Assembly: GCF_900090105.1 (NCBI RefSeq)
Contig: NZ_FMDM01000013.1
Span: forward strand, 124,001 to 188,000
Length of the DNA: 64,000 bases
Direction: 5' to 3'
DNA from: Micromonospora humi
GTDB lineage: Bacteria > Actinomycetota > Actinomycetes > Mycobacteriales > Micromonosporaceae
Notes under the pieces: generated by a model
Told to the model about the DNA's origin: nothing
Database searches by the model: none
Seen by the model: only the letters and a program-made list of their open reading frames with translations
Translations under genes and position numbers: made by a program
Shown: positions 22,485-31,800 of the stretch, piece by piece
How the letters are laid out: each line of letters starts with the position of its first letter
Position numbering within the stretch: position 1 is the first letter of the stretch

Positions 22485-23294
22485 GTGCCAGAGGGACACA
22501 CCATCCACCGCCTCGCGACCCGCCACGCCGAGCTGTTCGCCGGCGACAAGGTGCACGCGGACAGCCCGCAGGGCCGCTTCGCCGACGGCGCCGCGCGGCT
22601 CACCGGCACCGTCCTGGACGGCACCGAGGCGTACGGCAAGCACCTGCTGCACCACTACGCCGGTGAGCTGACGTTGCACGTACACCTGGGGTTGTACGGG
22701 AAGTTCGCCGACGGGCCGGGTGAGCCGCCGGCCCCGGTCGGCCAGCTGCGGCTGCGCCTGCACAGCGACCGCAACTGGCTGGAGCTGCGCGGCCCGACCG
22801 CCTGCGAGCTGCTCACCCCGCCCGAGGTGGCGGCGCTGCGCGCCCGGCTCGGCCCCGACCCGCTGCGTGCCGACGCCGACCCGGACCGGGCGTACGCGCG
22901 GATCCGGCGCAGCCCCACCCCGCTCGCCGCGCTGCTGCTGGACCAGTCCGTGGTCGCCGGCACCGGGCTGATCTTCGTGACCGAGGCGCTGTTCCGGGCC
23001 GGATTGCCGCCGCTGCTGCCCGGCCGGGAACTCACCCCGGCCGGCTGGGTGGAACTCTGGGCGGACCTGGTGGCGCTGATGACCGTCGCGGTCGAGCGCG
23101 GCCGGATCGACACCGTCCGCGACGCCGACCTGCCCGAGGCCACCGGTCGGGCACCGCGCGTCGACAGGCACGGCGGCGAGGTGTACGTCTACCGCCGCCC
23201 CGGCGCGCCCTGTCACGTCTGCGGCACGGCGGTGAGCCGGGGCGTGCTGGCCGGACGCAACCTCTACTGGTGCCCCACCTGCCAGGCCGGCTGA
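22485..23294 (+). CDS. Fpg/Nei-family DNA glycosylase (endonuclease VIII-like)
   Basis: A 269-residue base-excision repair glycosylase/AP lyase for oxidised bases. The start is fixed by chemistry: after GTG 22485 the mature protein begins Pro-Glu (PEGHTIHRL), the catalytic Schiff-base Pro and Glu of the family. The H2TH segment (SPTPLAALLLDQSVVAGTGL) and the C-terminal four-Cys zinc finger (CHVCG ... CPTC) with the intercalating Arg region are present. PEGHT rather than PELPE marks the Nei side of the family. It converges with the APH-like gene, one base apart. Confidence 0.93.
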   Translation: MPEGHTIHRLATRHAELFAGDKVHADSPQGRFADGAARLTGTVLDGTEAYGKHLLHHYAGELTLHVHLGLYGKFADGPGEPPAPVGQLRLRLHSDRNWLELRGPTACELLTPPEVAALRARLGPDPLRADADPDRAYARIRRSPTPLAALLLDQSVVAGTGLIFVTEALFRAGLPPLLPGRELTPAGWVELWADLVALMTVAVERGRIDTVRDADLPEATGRAPRVDRHGGEVYVYRRPGAPCHVCGTAVSRGVLAGRNLYWCPTCQAG

Positions 23295-23295
23295 C

Positions 23296-24171
23296 TCACC
23301 GCGCGTCGAGCAGCCAGCGGGCCGCCTCGACGTTGCCGGGGAAGACCTGGTCGCCGCCGACGCTCCAGGCCACCGTCTGCCCGACCGCCCAGCCGCGCAC
23401 CCGTTCCCGGTCCAGGCCCAGCTCGGCGCTGAGCCGGTCGAGCCGGTGCCGCACCGCCGCCGGGGAGTGCCCCAGCTCCGCGCCGCGTACCAGCGGGACC
23501 ACCGCGAACTCGCGCTCGCCGACCAGCGGCTTCGGGTCGATCACCAGCCAGGGCTCCCGGCCGGCCGCGAGCACGTTGCCGGCGTGCAGGTCCTGGTTGA
23601 CCAGCACCTGCTCACCCTGGCTCGGCGCGAGGTCGGCGAGGAACCCGAGCGCGGCGTCCAGCAGTCGCCGCTCGTACGGTCGGTTGGCCCGCCGCCAGTT
23701 GCCGGGCATCCGCTCCGCCCAGCCGGCCGCCTCCTCGGCGAGCGGCGTGAACGGCGGGCCGGCCGGCACCCCGAGCCGGGGCAGCAGTCCGACCGCCGCG
23801 TCGAGCGCGGCGTCGGCCGGGAGCGTGTGCAGCGGCGTGCCCGGGTCGCAGCGTTCGACGAGCAGCGCCCGGAACCCGGCGTCGTGGGCGAGCAACCGGA
23901 TCGCGCCCCGGCCGGCCCAGTGCGCCAGCGCGGTCGCCTCGTGGACGCTGTCGTCGTCCGGGTACTGGAGCTTCAGCACCGCCCGCGTCCCGTCCGGCAG
24001 CTCCGCCGGCAGGGCCAGCGAGGCGAACGCGTAGTCGAACGGTGGCCCGACGGCGGTCAACTCCCACCGCGCGACACACGCGGCCAGCCGGTCGGGCAGC
24101 TCCGCCAGCCACGCCCGCCCACCCGGCGCCCGCTCGGTCCACCGCAACCCCTCGGGGATCTCCCATCGCAT
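23296..24171 (-). CDS. Aminoglycoside/hydroxyurea-type antibiotic kinase (APH(6)-like)
   Basis: A 291-residue protein-kinase-fold phosphotransferase. Seen: nucleotide-binding Lys (RAVLKLQYPDD), catalytic Brenner-type motif in VLVNQDLHAGNVL (Asp of HGD-like loop as Q-D-L-H), and metal-binding Asp in WLVIDPKPLVGE. This matches the APH(6)/streptomycin 6-kinase-like family, common on actinomycete chromosomes. Many members are not proven resistance enzymes, so the substrate is unknown. ATG 24171 is 6 bases after a CAGGAT box, possibly a leaderless start. Confidence 0.85.
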   Translation of the reverse strand: MRWEIPEGLRWTERAPGGRAWLAELPDRLAACVARWELTAVGPPFDYAFASLALPAELPDGTRAVLKLQYPDDDSVHEATALAHWAGRGAIRLLAHDAGFRALLVERCDPGTPLHTLPADAALDAAVGLLPRLGVPAGPPFTPLAEEAAGWAERMPGNWRRANRPYERRLLDAALGFLADLAPSQGEQVLVNQDLHAGNVLAAGREPWLVIDPKPLVGEREFAVVPLVRGAELGHSPAAVRHRLDRLSAELGLDRERVRGWAVGQTVAWSVGGDQVFPGNVEAARWLLDAR

Positions 24172-24213
24172 CCGCCCATCCTGCCCGCGCCCGAAGGTGT
24201 CCGGGGGGCGCGT

Positions 24214-24240
24214 GCAACCCGGACGGGCGGGACGCCGTCT
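24214..24240 (+). promoter_or_regulatory. ECF-type promoter before the SigE-family sigma gene
   Basis: GCAACC (24214-24219) and CGTCT (24236-24240) are 16 bp apart. ECF sigma factors commonly use AAC -35 and CGTC -10 elements, and autoregulation is usual, so this is the likely self-recognised promoter. Confidence 0.5.
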
Positions 24241-24270
24241 GGAAGAGCGAACCCCCATGGAGGTAGCCGG

Positions 24271-24786
24271 ATGTCGGAGACGGCGGACCAGGAATACGTG
24301 GCGTACGTGACCGCGCGACTGCCGGCGCTGCGCCGACTGGCGTACGCGTTGTGCGGTGACGCCGACCAGGCCGACGACCTCGTGCAGGAGACCGCGACCC
24401 GGCTCTACCCGCGCTGGTCGCGACTCGGCGAGGTGGACCGGTTGGACGCCTACGTCCGGACGGTGCTGGTGCGGCTGTTCCTCGACAGCCGCCGGCGCGG
24501 CTGGTGGCGGGTCCACCTGTTCGGTGGGCCGCCGGACGTCCGCTCCACCGAGGACCGGGGCGTCGAGGACCGGACCGTGCTGCGGGACGCCCTCGACCGG
24601 GTGCCACCCCGCCAGCGGGCGGTGCTGGTGCTGCGTTTCCTGCACGACCTCCCGGTCGAGGAGGTGGCCCGCACGCTGGGTTGTTCGCCCGGCACGGTGA
24701 AGAGCCAGACCTCGCACGGTCTGGCGGCGATGCGACGACTGCTCGGTGACCGGGAGCTGGCCGGTCGGACCGGAACGGAGCGGTGA
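24271..24786 (+). CDS. ECF RNA polymerase sigma factor, SigE family
   Basis: A 171-residue sigma factor with region 2 (LRRLAYALCGDADQADDLVQ, -10 recognition around TATRLYPRWSRL) and region 4 HTH (LPVEEVARTLGCSPGTVKSQ). There is no region 3 or 1, as in ECF factors. ATG 24271 has GGAGG 7 bases upstream. The stop overlaps the next gene's start (GTGA, 24783-24786), which encodes a membrane protein that is probably its anti-sigma factor. The stress signal is unknown. Confidence 0.92.
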   Translation: MSETADQEYVAYVTARLPALRRLAYALCGDADQADDLVQETATRLYPRWSRLGEVDRLDAYVRTVLVRLFLDSRRRGWWRVHLFGGPPDVRSTEDRGVEDRTVLRDALDRVPPRQRAVLVLRFLHDLPVEEVARTLGCSPGTVKSQTSHGLAAMRRLLGDRELAGRTGTER

Positions 24787-26012
24787 CCATGACGATCGAC
24801 GAGAAGCGCGTCGCGGATCTGTTGCGACTGCTGGAGGACGAGCCCGACCGGCCCTCCCGGATCGACCTGGGCCGGGCGATCCGGGAGGCCCGCCGCCGGA
24901 GGCGGAACCGACGGGTGGGGACGGCCGGGGCCGCCGCGCTCGGGGTGCTGGCGTTCGCGGCGCTTCCGGTGGCGCTGCACCAGCGGCCGGACGCCGGCGC
25001 GCCGGAGCCGGCCGTGGTGAGCGGTGCGCCGACCCCGGCACCGACCAGCCCGTCCCCGCGCCCACCGGTCTGTACGGCTGAGTTCCTGTCCGCGCCCACC
25101 GGGCGGAGCCTGGTCACCGGCGGCGACCCCAGCGGCCGATGGCTGGTGGGGAGGCTGTACCCCGGTGGCCTCAGCTACCCGGTCGTGCTCTGGCACGACG
25201 GCAAGCCCCAGAAGATCAAGCTGCCCGGCAGCGACCAGCGGATGCTCGACGTCAACCGGCACGGGCTCGCGGTCGGGGAGACCTTCGTCGCCGACCGGTC
25301 GCAGGCGTGGGCGGTGCGGGCCGGACGAGCGAGTCGGCTGTCGGGCAGCGGCGTGGCGGGCGCGACGGCGGTGAACGACGCCGGCCGGATCGTCGGCTTC
25401 CGCCAGGTCGGGGAGCGGCAGCTGCCGGTCGTCTGGGAGAACCTCCGGAGCGAGGCGGTGGACCTGCCGCTGCCCGGCCCCCGTTGGGAGGGGACGGCGG
25501 TCGCCGTCGGCGAGGACGGCACCGTCGTCGGCAAGGTGTCCGACGGGCCGTCGGGCGACATGCGGGCGGCGGTCTGGCGTACCGGCGCGAGCCGCCCGGA
25601 GCTGCTGCCGCTGCCGTCCGTTCCGGATGGGACCGCGTTCCAGTTCGCGCCGGGCTCGATGGCCGGCGACTGGGTCATCGGCACCGCCTACCGCGAACTC
25701 GACCCGGGCCGCGTCCGCAGCGGATGGCAGCTGTATCCGACCCGGATCAATGTGCGCACCGGAGAGAGTGTGGCGCTGGCGGAGCCGTTCCACGCGGAGG
25801 TGGGCAACGACCGGGGGTGGCTGGCCGGTGAGTCGGGCCGCCAGGTGGCCGTGCTGCACACCGGGGCGGGGTTGCTCATGCTGCCACGGCCGGGCGGTGG
25901 CGGTGCGGCGGTCGGTGCGGTGGCCAGCATGAGCGACGACGGGCAGGTGCTCGGCGGCCAGGTGGACCTCGACGGCGGTGGGTTCCGGGCGGTGCGCTGG
26001 ACCTGCCGCTGA
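24783..26012 (+). CDS. Single-pass membrane protein with beta-propeller-like ectodomain, probable anti-sigma factor
   Basis: A 409-residue protein. Residues 1-40 are cytosolic and helical (LLRLLEDEPDRPSRIDLGRA), then a basic stretch and one transmembrane helix (VGTAGAAALGVLAFAALPVAL). After a Pro/Thr linker the exported part has repeated strands of the type VVLWHDGK, GLAVGETFV, GRIVGFRQVG, GTVVGKVSDG, GQVLGGQVD, similar to HAF/propeller repeats of about 50 residues. Coupling to the sigma gene and topology suggest the N-terminus holds the sigma factor at the membrane. No classical zinc anti-sigma motif is present. Confidence 0.75.
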   Translation: MTMTIDEKRVADLLRLLEDEPDRPSRIDLGRAIREARRRRRNRRVGTAGAAALGVLAFAALPVALHQRPDAGAPEPAVVSGAPTPAPTSPSPRPPVCTAEFLSAPTGRSLVTGGDPSGRWLVGRLYPGGLSYPVVLWHDGKPQKIKLPGSDQRMLDVNRHGLAVGETFVADRSQAWAVRAGRASRLSGSGVAGATAVNDAGRIVGFRQVGERQLPVVWENLRSEAVDLPLPGPRWEGTAVAVGEDGTVVGKVSDGPSGDMRAAVWRTGASRPELLPLPSVPDGTAFQFAPGSMAGDWVIGTAYRELDPGRVRSGWQLYPTRINVRTGESVALAEPFHAEVGNDRGWLAGESGRQVAVLHTGAGLLMLPRPGGGGAAVGAVASMSDDGQVLGGQVDLDGGGFRAVRWTCR

Positions 26013-26030
26013 CGGCTCCGCGCCGGAAGC

Positions 26031-26084
26031 GTCAAGAGGGGGCCCCTCCTATGCAGAAGACGTTAAGAGGGGGCCCCTTCTTAC
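26031..26084. repeat. Double GGGGCCCC palindrome, copy 1
   Basis: Two palindromic cores (GGGGGCCCC at 26037-26046 and 26070-26077) each preceded by GTYAAGA, separated by CTATGCAGAAGAC. It sits between convergent genes. The final TTA (26081-26083) is the TAA stop of the minus-strand flavoprotein, so the repeat supplies that stop codon. Confidence 0.85.
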
Positions 26085-27451
26085 CTCGACAGGGCGTCGA
26101 CGGCCTTGCGGGCGGCGATCAGCACCGGATCCCAGACCGGGGCGTACGGCGGCGCGTAGCCCAGGTCGAGCGCGGTCATCTCGTCCACCGTCATGCCGTT
26201 CCACAGCGCCACGGCCAGCGCGTCGATCCGCTTGGCCGCCTCGGACCAGCCGACGATCTGCGCGCCCAGCAACCGCCCGCTGGGCCGCTCGGCGATCAGC
26301 TTCACGGTCATCTGCCGGGCCCCCGGGTAGTAGCCGGCCCGGTTCGTCGACTCGGCGGTCACCGTGACGAATTCGAAGCCGGCCTCGACGGCGTCGCGCT
26401 CCCGCAGGCCGGTGCGCCCCACCTCCAGCTCGCAGACCTTGGTGACGGCGGTGCCGACCACGCCGGGGAAGGTGGCGTAGCCGCCGCCGATGTTGATTCC
26501 GGCGACCCGGCCCTGCTTGTTGGCGTGCGTGCCGAGCGGGACGTGCACCGGCATGCCGCTGACCCGGTGCAGGGACTCCACACAGTCGCCGGCCGCCCAC
26601 ACGCCGGGCACCCCGGGCACCCGCATGCGGCGGTCCACCCGGATCCCGCCGGACGGCCCGAGCGGCAGCCCGGCCGCCTCGGCGAGCGCGGTGTTGGGGC
26701 GTACGCCGAGGCCCAGCACCACGACGTCGGCCGGGATCGGCCCCTCGTCGGTGACCACCGCGGCGATCCGGCCGTCGCGTTCGGTGAGGCCGGTGACCGT
26801 CATGCCGGTGCGGATGCTGATGCCGACCCCGCGCATCGCCTCGGCCACCAGCTCGCCCATGTCCGGGTCGACGGTGGCCATCGGCTGCGCGGCCTGCTCG
26901 ACCAGTTGGACCGTGAGCCCGCGCTGCACCAGCGCCTCGGCCATCTCGACGCCCACGTAGCCGCCACCGACCACCACCGCGTGCCGGGGCCGGGGCTCGT
27001 GTTCGAGCCAGTCGAGCAGCGCCGCGCCGTCGTCGAGCGTCTGCACGCCGAACACGCCGGCCACCTCGTCACGCGCCCACTCCGGCTGCACCGGGGTGGC
27101 GCCGGTCGCGTACACCAGGGTGTCGAAGCCGGCGCGGACCTCGCCGCCGCCGTCCAGGTCCCGGGCGACGACCTCGCGGCGGTCCAGGTCGATGGCGGTG
27201 ACCTCGTGGCGGGTCCGGACGTCGATGTCGTACTCGTCGCGGAAGGCGTCCGGGGTCCGGGCGACGAGCTGGTCGCGTTCCGGCACCAGGCCGCTGATCC
27301 AGTAGGGGATGCCGCAGGCCGAGTAGGAGGTGAAGTGCCCCCGCTCGAACGCGACGACGTCCAGCTCGGCGCGGCCCCGGCGGCGCCGCGCCTGGGAGGC
27401 CGCCGACATGCCGGCGGCGTCCCCGCCGATGACGATCATCCGTTCCGCCAC
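26081..27451 (-). CDS. CoA-disulfide reductase / NADH oxidase-like flavoprotein
   Basis: A 456-residue FAD pyridine-nucleotide oxidoreductase: FAD site (VIGGDAAGMSAASQARR), redox Cys in YSACGIPYWISG as in CoA-disulfide reductases, NAD(P)H site (AVVVGGGYVGVEMAEAL), second FAD motif (GVWAAGDCVE) and a C-terminal dimerisation domain. It likely reduces low-molecular-weight disulfides with NAD(P)H in the cytosol. I chose GTG 27451 (VAERMIVIGG), 7 bases after CAGGAT; ATG 27460 lies inside that box. The stop codon is part of a dispersed repeat. Confidence 0.88.
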   Translation of the reverse strand: MAERMIVIGGDAAGMSAASQARRRRGRAELDVVAFERGHFTSYSACGIPYWISGLVPERDQLVARTPDAFRDEYDIDVRTRHEVTAIDLDRREVVARDLDGGGEVRAGFDTLVYATGATPVQPEWARDEVAGVFGVQTLDDGAALLDWLEHEPRPRHAVVVGGGYVGVEMAEALVQRGLTVQLVEQAAQPMATVDPDMGELVAEAMRGVGISIRTGMTVTGLTERDGRIAAVVTDEGPIPADVVVLGLGVRPNTALAEAAGLPLGPSGGIRVDRRMRVPGVPGVWAAGDCVESLHRVSGMPVHVPLGTHANKQGRVAGINIGGGYATFPGVVGTAVTKVCELEVGRTGLRERDAVEAGFEFVTVTAESTNRAGYYPGARQMTVKLIAERPSGRLLGAQIVGWSEAAKRIDALAVALWNGMTVDEMTALDLGYAPPYAPVWDPVLIAARKAVDALSR

Positions 27452-27492
27452 GCCGCTCATCCTGTCACGCCGCCCGTTCGCGGCGGGGCAGC

Positions 27493-28632
27493 TCAGCCAC
27501 GGGTCTGCCGGGCCACGTCGGCGACCACGTCGACCAGTTCGCCGGTGCGTTCGAACACCGCCCGCTGCCGCGCCGCGCCGCTGCCGTGCCGCCGCAGCCC
27601 GCCCAGCAGGTCGGTCACCCGGTCCAGGTCGCCGTGCCGGTCCAGCTCCGGGCGGAGCCGGTCGACCAGCCGGTCCAGCAGCTCCCATGCCGGGCGCAGC
27701 TCGCCGTCGTGCAGGTCGACGCCCTGGCCCTCCAGCCCGTCGTGGGCGGCCCGCCAGTGCGCCGCGACCAGCAGGTGGTGGTCGGTGTTGACGGCCGGGC
27801 GGCCGGCTTCGATGTCGGTCAGCGCGGTCGCGACGAGCCCGCGCACCAGCGCGGCCACCAGCACCGCGTCGTCCACGGACGGGCAGACGTCACCGATCCG
27901 GAGCTCCACGGTCGGGTACTTGGCGGAGAGCCGGGCGTACCAGTAGAGCATTCCCTCGTCGAGCATCACGCCGCTGGCGATGAGCTGCCGGATCAGCCGC
28001 TGGTAGTGCTCGTGCGACTCGAGGTAGGGGGTCGGCGCGACGGACGGCCAGCGTTCCCACTCGATGGAGCGCCAGCTCGCGTAGCCGGTGTCCGCGCCCC
28101 GCGCGAACGGGGAGTTGACGGTGACCGCCTGGAGGATCGGCAGCCAGGGCCGGACGTGGTTGAGCACCTGCACGCCGGTGTCCGGGTCGGGCACGCCGAC
28201 GTGCACGTGCATGCCGTTGTTGCCGGGGCCGGGCACCAACAGCCGGAACCGCTCGATCATCCGGTCGAAGCGGGGCTTGTCCACCACCGGCGGCACCGGC
28301 CCGTCGACCGGCCCGGTGCCGATCGCCAGCAGCCGTACGCCGGCCCGCTCGGCCGCGTCGGCCAGCTCGGCGCGGAGCATGCCCAGCGAGTGGCGGATCG
28401 AGGACAGGTCCAGCCCGGGCGGGCTGCCGATCTCGATCTGGCTGGTCTGGAACTCGCGTTCCACCTGACCCCGCAGCTCGGCCGGCACCTGCTCCATCAC
28501 CAGCTCGACGGCGGGCACGGCGGTGCCGGTGTGCGGGTCGGCGAGCAGGAACTCCTCCTCGACGCCGACCGTCAGCAGGTCCGTCCCGCCCGGCGCGGCG
28601 TCCCGTTCCCGCTCCGCCACTGGGCCGCTCAT
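27493..28632 (-). CDS. Carboxylate-amine ligase of the GCS2 (YbdK) family
   Basis: A 379-residue ATP-grasp-like ligase of the glutamate-cysteine ligase 2 family. Signature: TVGVEEEFLLADPHTG near the N-terminus, then FQTSQIEIGSPPG, GMHVHVGVPDP, RSIEWERWPS and VELRIGDVCPS. Family members form gamma-glutamylcysteine or other amide bonds; in organisms that use mycothiol the physiological role is uncertain. ATG 28632 follows GGAGAC. The flavoprotein gene is 41 bp downstream in the same direction, and both deal with thiol redox, which suggests an operon. Confidence 0.85.
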   Translation of the reverse strand: MSGPVAERERDAAPGGTDLLTVGVEEEFLLADPHTGTAVPAVELVMEQVPAELRGQVEREFQTSQIEIGSPPGLDLSSIRHSLGMLRAELADAAERAGVRLLAIGTGPVDGPVPPVVDKPRFDRMIERFRLLVPGPGNNGMHVHVGVPDPDTGVQVLNHVRPWLPILQAVTVNSPFARGADTGYASWRSIEWERWPSVAPTPYLESHEHYQRLIRQLIASGVMLDEGMLYWYARLSAKYPTVELRIGDVCPSVDDAVLVAALVRGLVATALTDIEAGRPAVNTDHHLLVAAHWRAAHDGLEGQGVDLHDGELRPAWELLDRLVDRLRPELDRHGDLDRVTDLLGGLRRHGSGAARQRAVFERTGELVDVVADVARQTRG

Positions 28633-28856
28633 CGTCACCACCGTCTCCTCCCGACCGGTCACGGCACCGTGCCGTGTGGTCGACGCCCCTGTTACCCACC
28701 GTGTCGACGCCCGGAAACGCACCGGACGGCGTGTCGGCCCGATTCGCCCGCTCGCGTTCGGCCGCCGGGTGGCCGCCGAGGGCCGTCGCGCACCGGGAAC
28801 GCGGGTCTACGATGAGCCGGCCCGGCGGGCCGCCGCCGGCGGCGGAGGAGGTCGCG

Positions 28857-31800
28857 GTGACGGGGAACGGCACGTCGCGGACGGTGACCGGGGTGCGTGC
28901 CCAGGTCCCGCGCGGTTTCGCGATCCTGCTCGCGGCGGTCGCCGCGGTGTGCGCGCTCGCCGCGTTGAGCAGCGCCGTCGCCGCCGACGTGCAGCCGGTC
29001 CGCACCGCCATCGACGCGCTGCTGGTCCCGGCGCCGGCCAACCTGGCGTACGCGGTGTTCCTCGGCGTCCTGGCCGCCGCGGCCCGGCGGCGCAAGCGGC
29101 TGGCCTGGTGGGTGCTGCTGGTCTACTTCAGCCTCACGCTCGTGGTCGGCCTGACGGCCGGCGGGCTGCTGCTGATGGTGGGCGCCAACGAGCTGAACCA
29201 CGCCGCCGGCCAGCGCCTCTTCGGCACCCTGGAGACCATCGGCGTCTGGGTCGGCATCGCGTTCGCCGGCGCCGCGGTGGCGCTGCTGGTCGCCGCCCGG
29301 CGGGAGTTCTACGCCCGGGTCCGGCCGGGCAGCACATGGCGGGCGTTGGGCGTGCTCGCCGGCCTGGCCGTCGCCTTCGTCGGCCTGGGCTACCTGCTGC
29401 TCCTGGTCGAGCCGGGGAGCCTGCACACCTGGTCGGACCGGCTCGGCTACGCGGTGGAGAAGGTCTTCGGCGGGGCGGTCACGCTGGACGTGACCCGGCG
29501 GGGGCAGGCGCCCGGCTGGGTCAACCTGTTGCTCGGCGCGTTCGGCGCGACCGCGTTCCTGGCCGCCCTGTTCACCCTGGTCCGCTCGCAGCGGGCCAAC
29601 GCGGTGCTGCACGCCGGCGAGGAGGAGCGGATCCGGGAGCTGCTGGCCCGGCACGGCGAGCGGGACTCGCTCGGCTACTTCGCCACCCGGCGGGACAAGG
29701 CCGCCGTCTTCTCGGCCAGCGGCAAGGCCGCGCTCACCTACCGGGTGGTCAACGGCGTCAGCCTGGCCAGCGGTGACCCGGTCGGCGACCCGGAGGCGTG
29801 GGGCCCGGCCATCGAGGCGTGGCTGGAGCACTCCCGGGCCTACGCGTGGACGCCGGCGGTGCTGGGCGCCAGCGAGGCCGGCGCGCGGGCGTACCGCCGG
29901 CACGGCCTCAAGGTGCTCCAGCTCGGCGACGAGGCGATCCTGCTGACCCGGGAGTTCGACCTGGACGGGCGGGACATGCGGCCGGTCCGCCAGGCGGTGC
30001 ACCGGGTCGAGCGGGCCGGCTACACCGCGCTGGTCCGCCGGCACGCCGAGATCCCGCCGGAGGAGATGGCCCAGGTGGCCGCGTTGGCCACCTCGTGGCG
30101 GGACACCGGGCACGAGCGTGGTTTCTCGATGGCGCTGGGCCGCCTCGGCGACCCGGCCGACGGCGACTGCGTGCTGGTCGAGGCGCGTGACGGCGCGGGG
30201 CAGGTGCGCGGGCTGCTGTCGTTCAGCCCGTGGGGCACGCGCGGGGTGTCGCTGGACCTGATGCGCCGGGACCGGACCGCCGACAACGGGGTCACCGAGT
30301 TCATGGTGGCCGCGTTGCTGGCCGCCGGCCCGCGCCTCGGCGTCGACCGGGTGTCGCTCAACTTCGCCGCGTTCCGCTCGGTGTTCGAGCAGGGCGCCCG
30401 GATCGGCGCCGGCCCGGTGATCCGGGCCTGGCGGCACACCCTGCTGTTCTTCTCCCGCTGGTGGCAGCTCGAGTCGCTCTACCTGTCCAACGCCAAGTAC
30501 CAGCCGCACTGGACGCCGCGTTACCTCTGCTTCGCCGAGCGCCGGGAACTGGCCCGGGTGGGTCTCGCGGCGGCCGCCGCCGAGGGCTTCCTGGCCCTGC
30601 CCGGCGGCCGGCCCACCCCGCTGCACGGGGTGCCGCCGGCCGGCGGCGGGGTCGGCTACGTGCCGCCGGCCGCCGCCGCGGTCCGGGCCGTCCCGCCGGA
30701 GCCGCCCGCCGTCCGCCTTCCCGAGCAGATCCGGGTACGCCTGGCCAAGCTCGACCGGCTGCGGGCCGAGGGCGTCGACCCCTACCCGGTGGGCTATCCG
30801 CGCACGGCGAGTTGTGCGGCGGTGCGCGCGCGGCACGCCGGCCTGACCCCGGACACCGGCACCGGCGAGACGGTGGCGGTGGCCGGGCGGGTGCTGCTGG
30901 TCCGCGACCACGGGCGGCTGCTCTTCGTCACCGTGCGTGACGGCAGCAGTGACCTTCAGCTCCTGCTGGAGCACGACCTGGACCGGTGGCGGTCGAGCGT
31001 CGACATCGGCGACCACGTGGGCGCGACCGGCGAGGTCTACGCGACCCGGCGCGGCGAGGTGTCGGTGCGGGTGGCGAGCTGGGAGCTGACCGCCAAGTGC
31101 CTGCGCCCGCTGCCGGACAAGCACCACGGGCTGGCCGACCCGGAGGCGCGGGTCCGGCAGCGCTACCTCGACCTGGCGCTGGACCCGGCGGCCCGGGAGA
31201 TGCTGCGGGCGCGCGGCGCGACGCTGCACAGCCTGCGTGCCGGGCTGGCCGGGCGGGAGTTCCTGGAGGTGGAGACGCCGATCCTGCAACGGGTGCACGG
31301 CGGCGCGAACGCCCGCCCGTTCGTCACCCACATCAACGCCTACGACCTGCGGCTGAGTCTGCGCATCGCGCCGGAGCTGTATCTGAAGCGACTCGCCGTG
31401 GGCGGGATCGAGCGGGTCTACGAGCTGGGCCGGGCGTTCCGCAACGAGGGCGTGGACGCCACCCACAACCCGGAGTTCACCGTCCTGGAGGCCTACCAGG
31501 CGTACGCCGACTACCACGACATGCGCGAGCTGGCCCGGGAGCTGATCGTGGCGGCGGCCACCGCGGTGCACGGCGAGCCGGTGGCCCGTCGGCCGGGTGG
31601 CGAGCTGGTCGACCTGGGCGGCGAGTGGCGGGCGGTCACGGTGCACGAGGCGATCTCGGCGGCGCTGGGCGAGGAGGTCACCGCCGACACCGAGCTGGCG
31701 ACCCTGCGCAAGCACTGCGACGCGGCCGGGGTGCCGTACGACCCGCGGTGGACGGCCGGCGCGGTGTTGCTGGAGCTGTACGAGCGGTTGGTCGAGGCGC

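Noticed and set aside
23296..24171. The APH-like kinase as an acquired resistance gene
   Set aside because: Codon use is like its neighbours, no mobile element is near, and such kinases are common chromosomal genes in actinomycetes.
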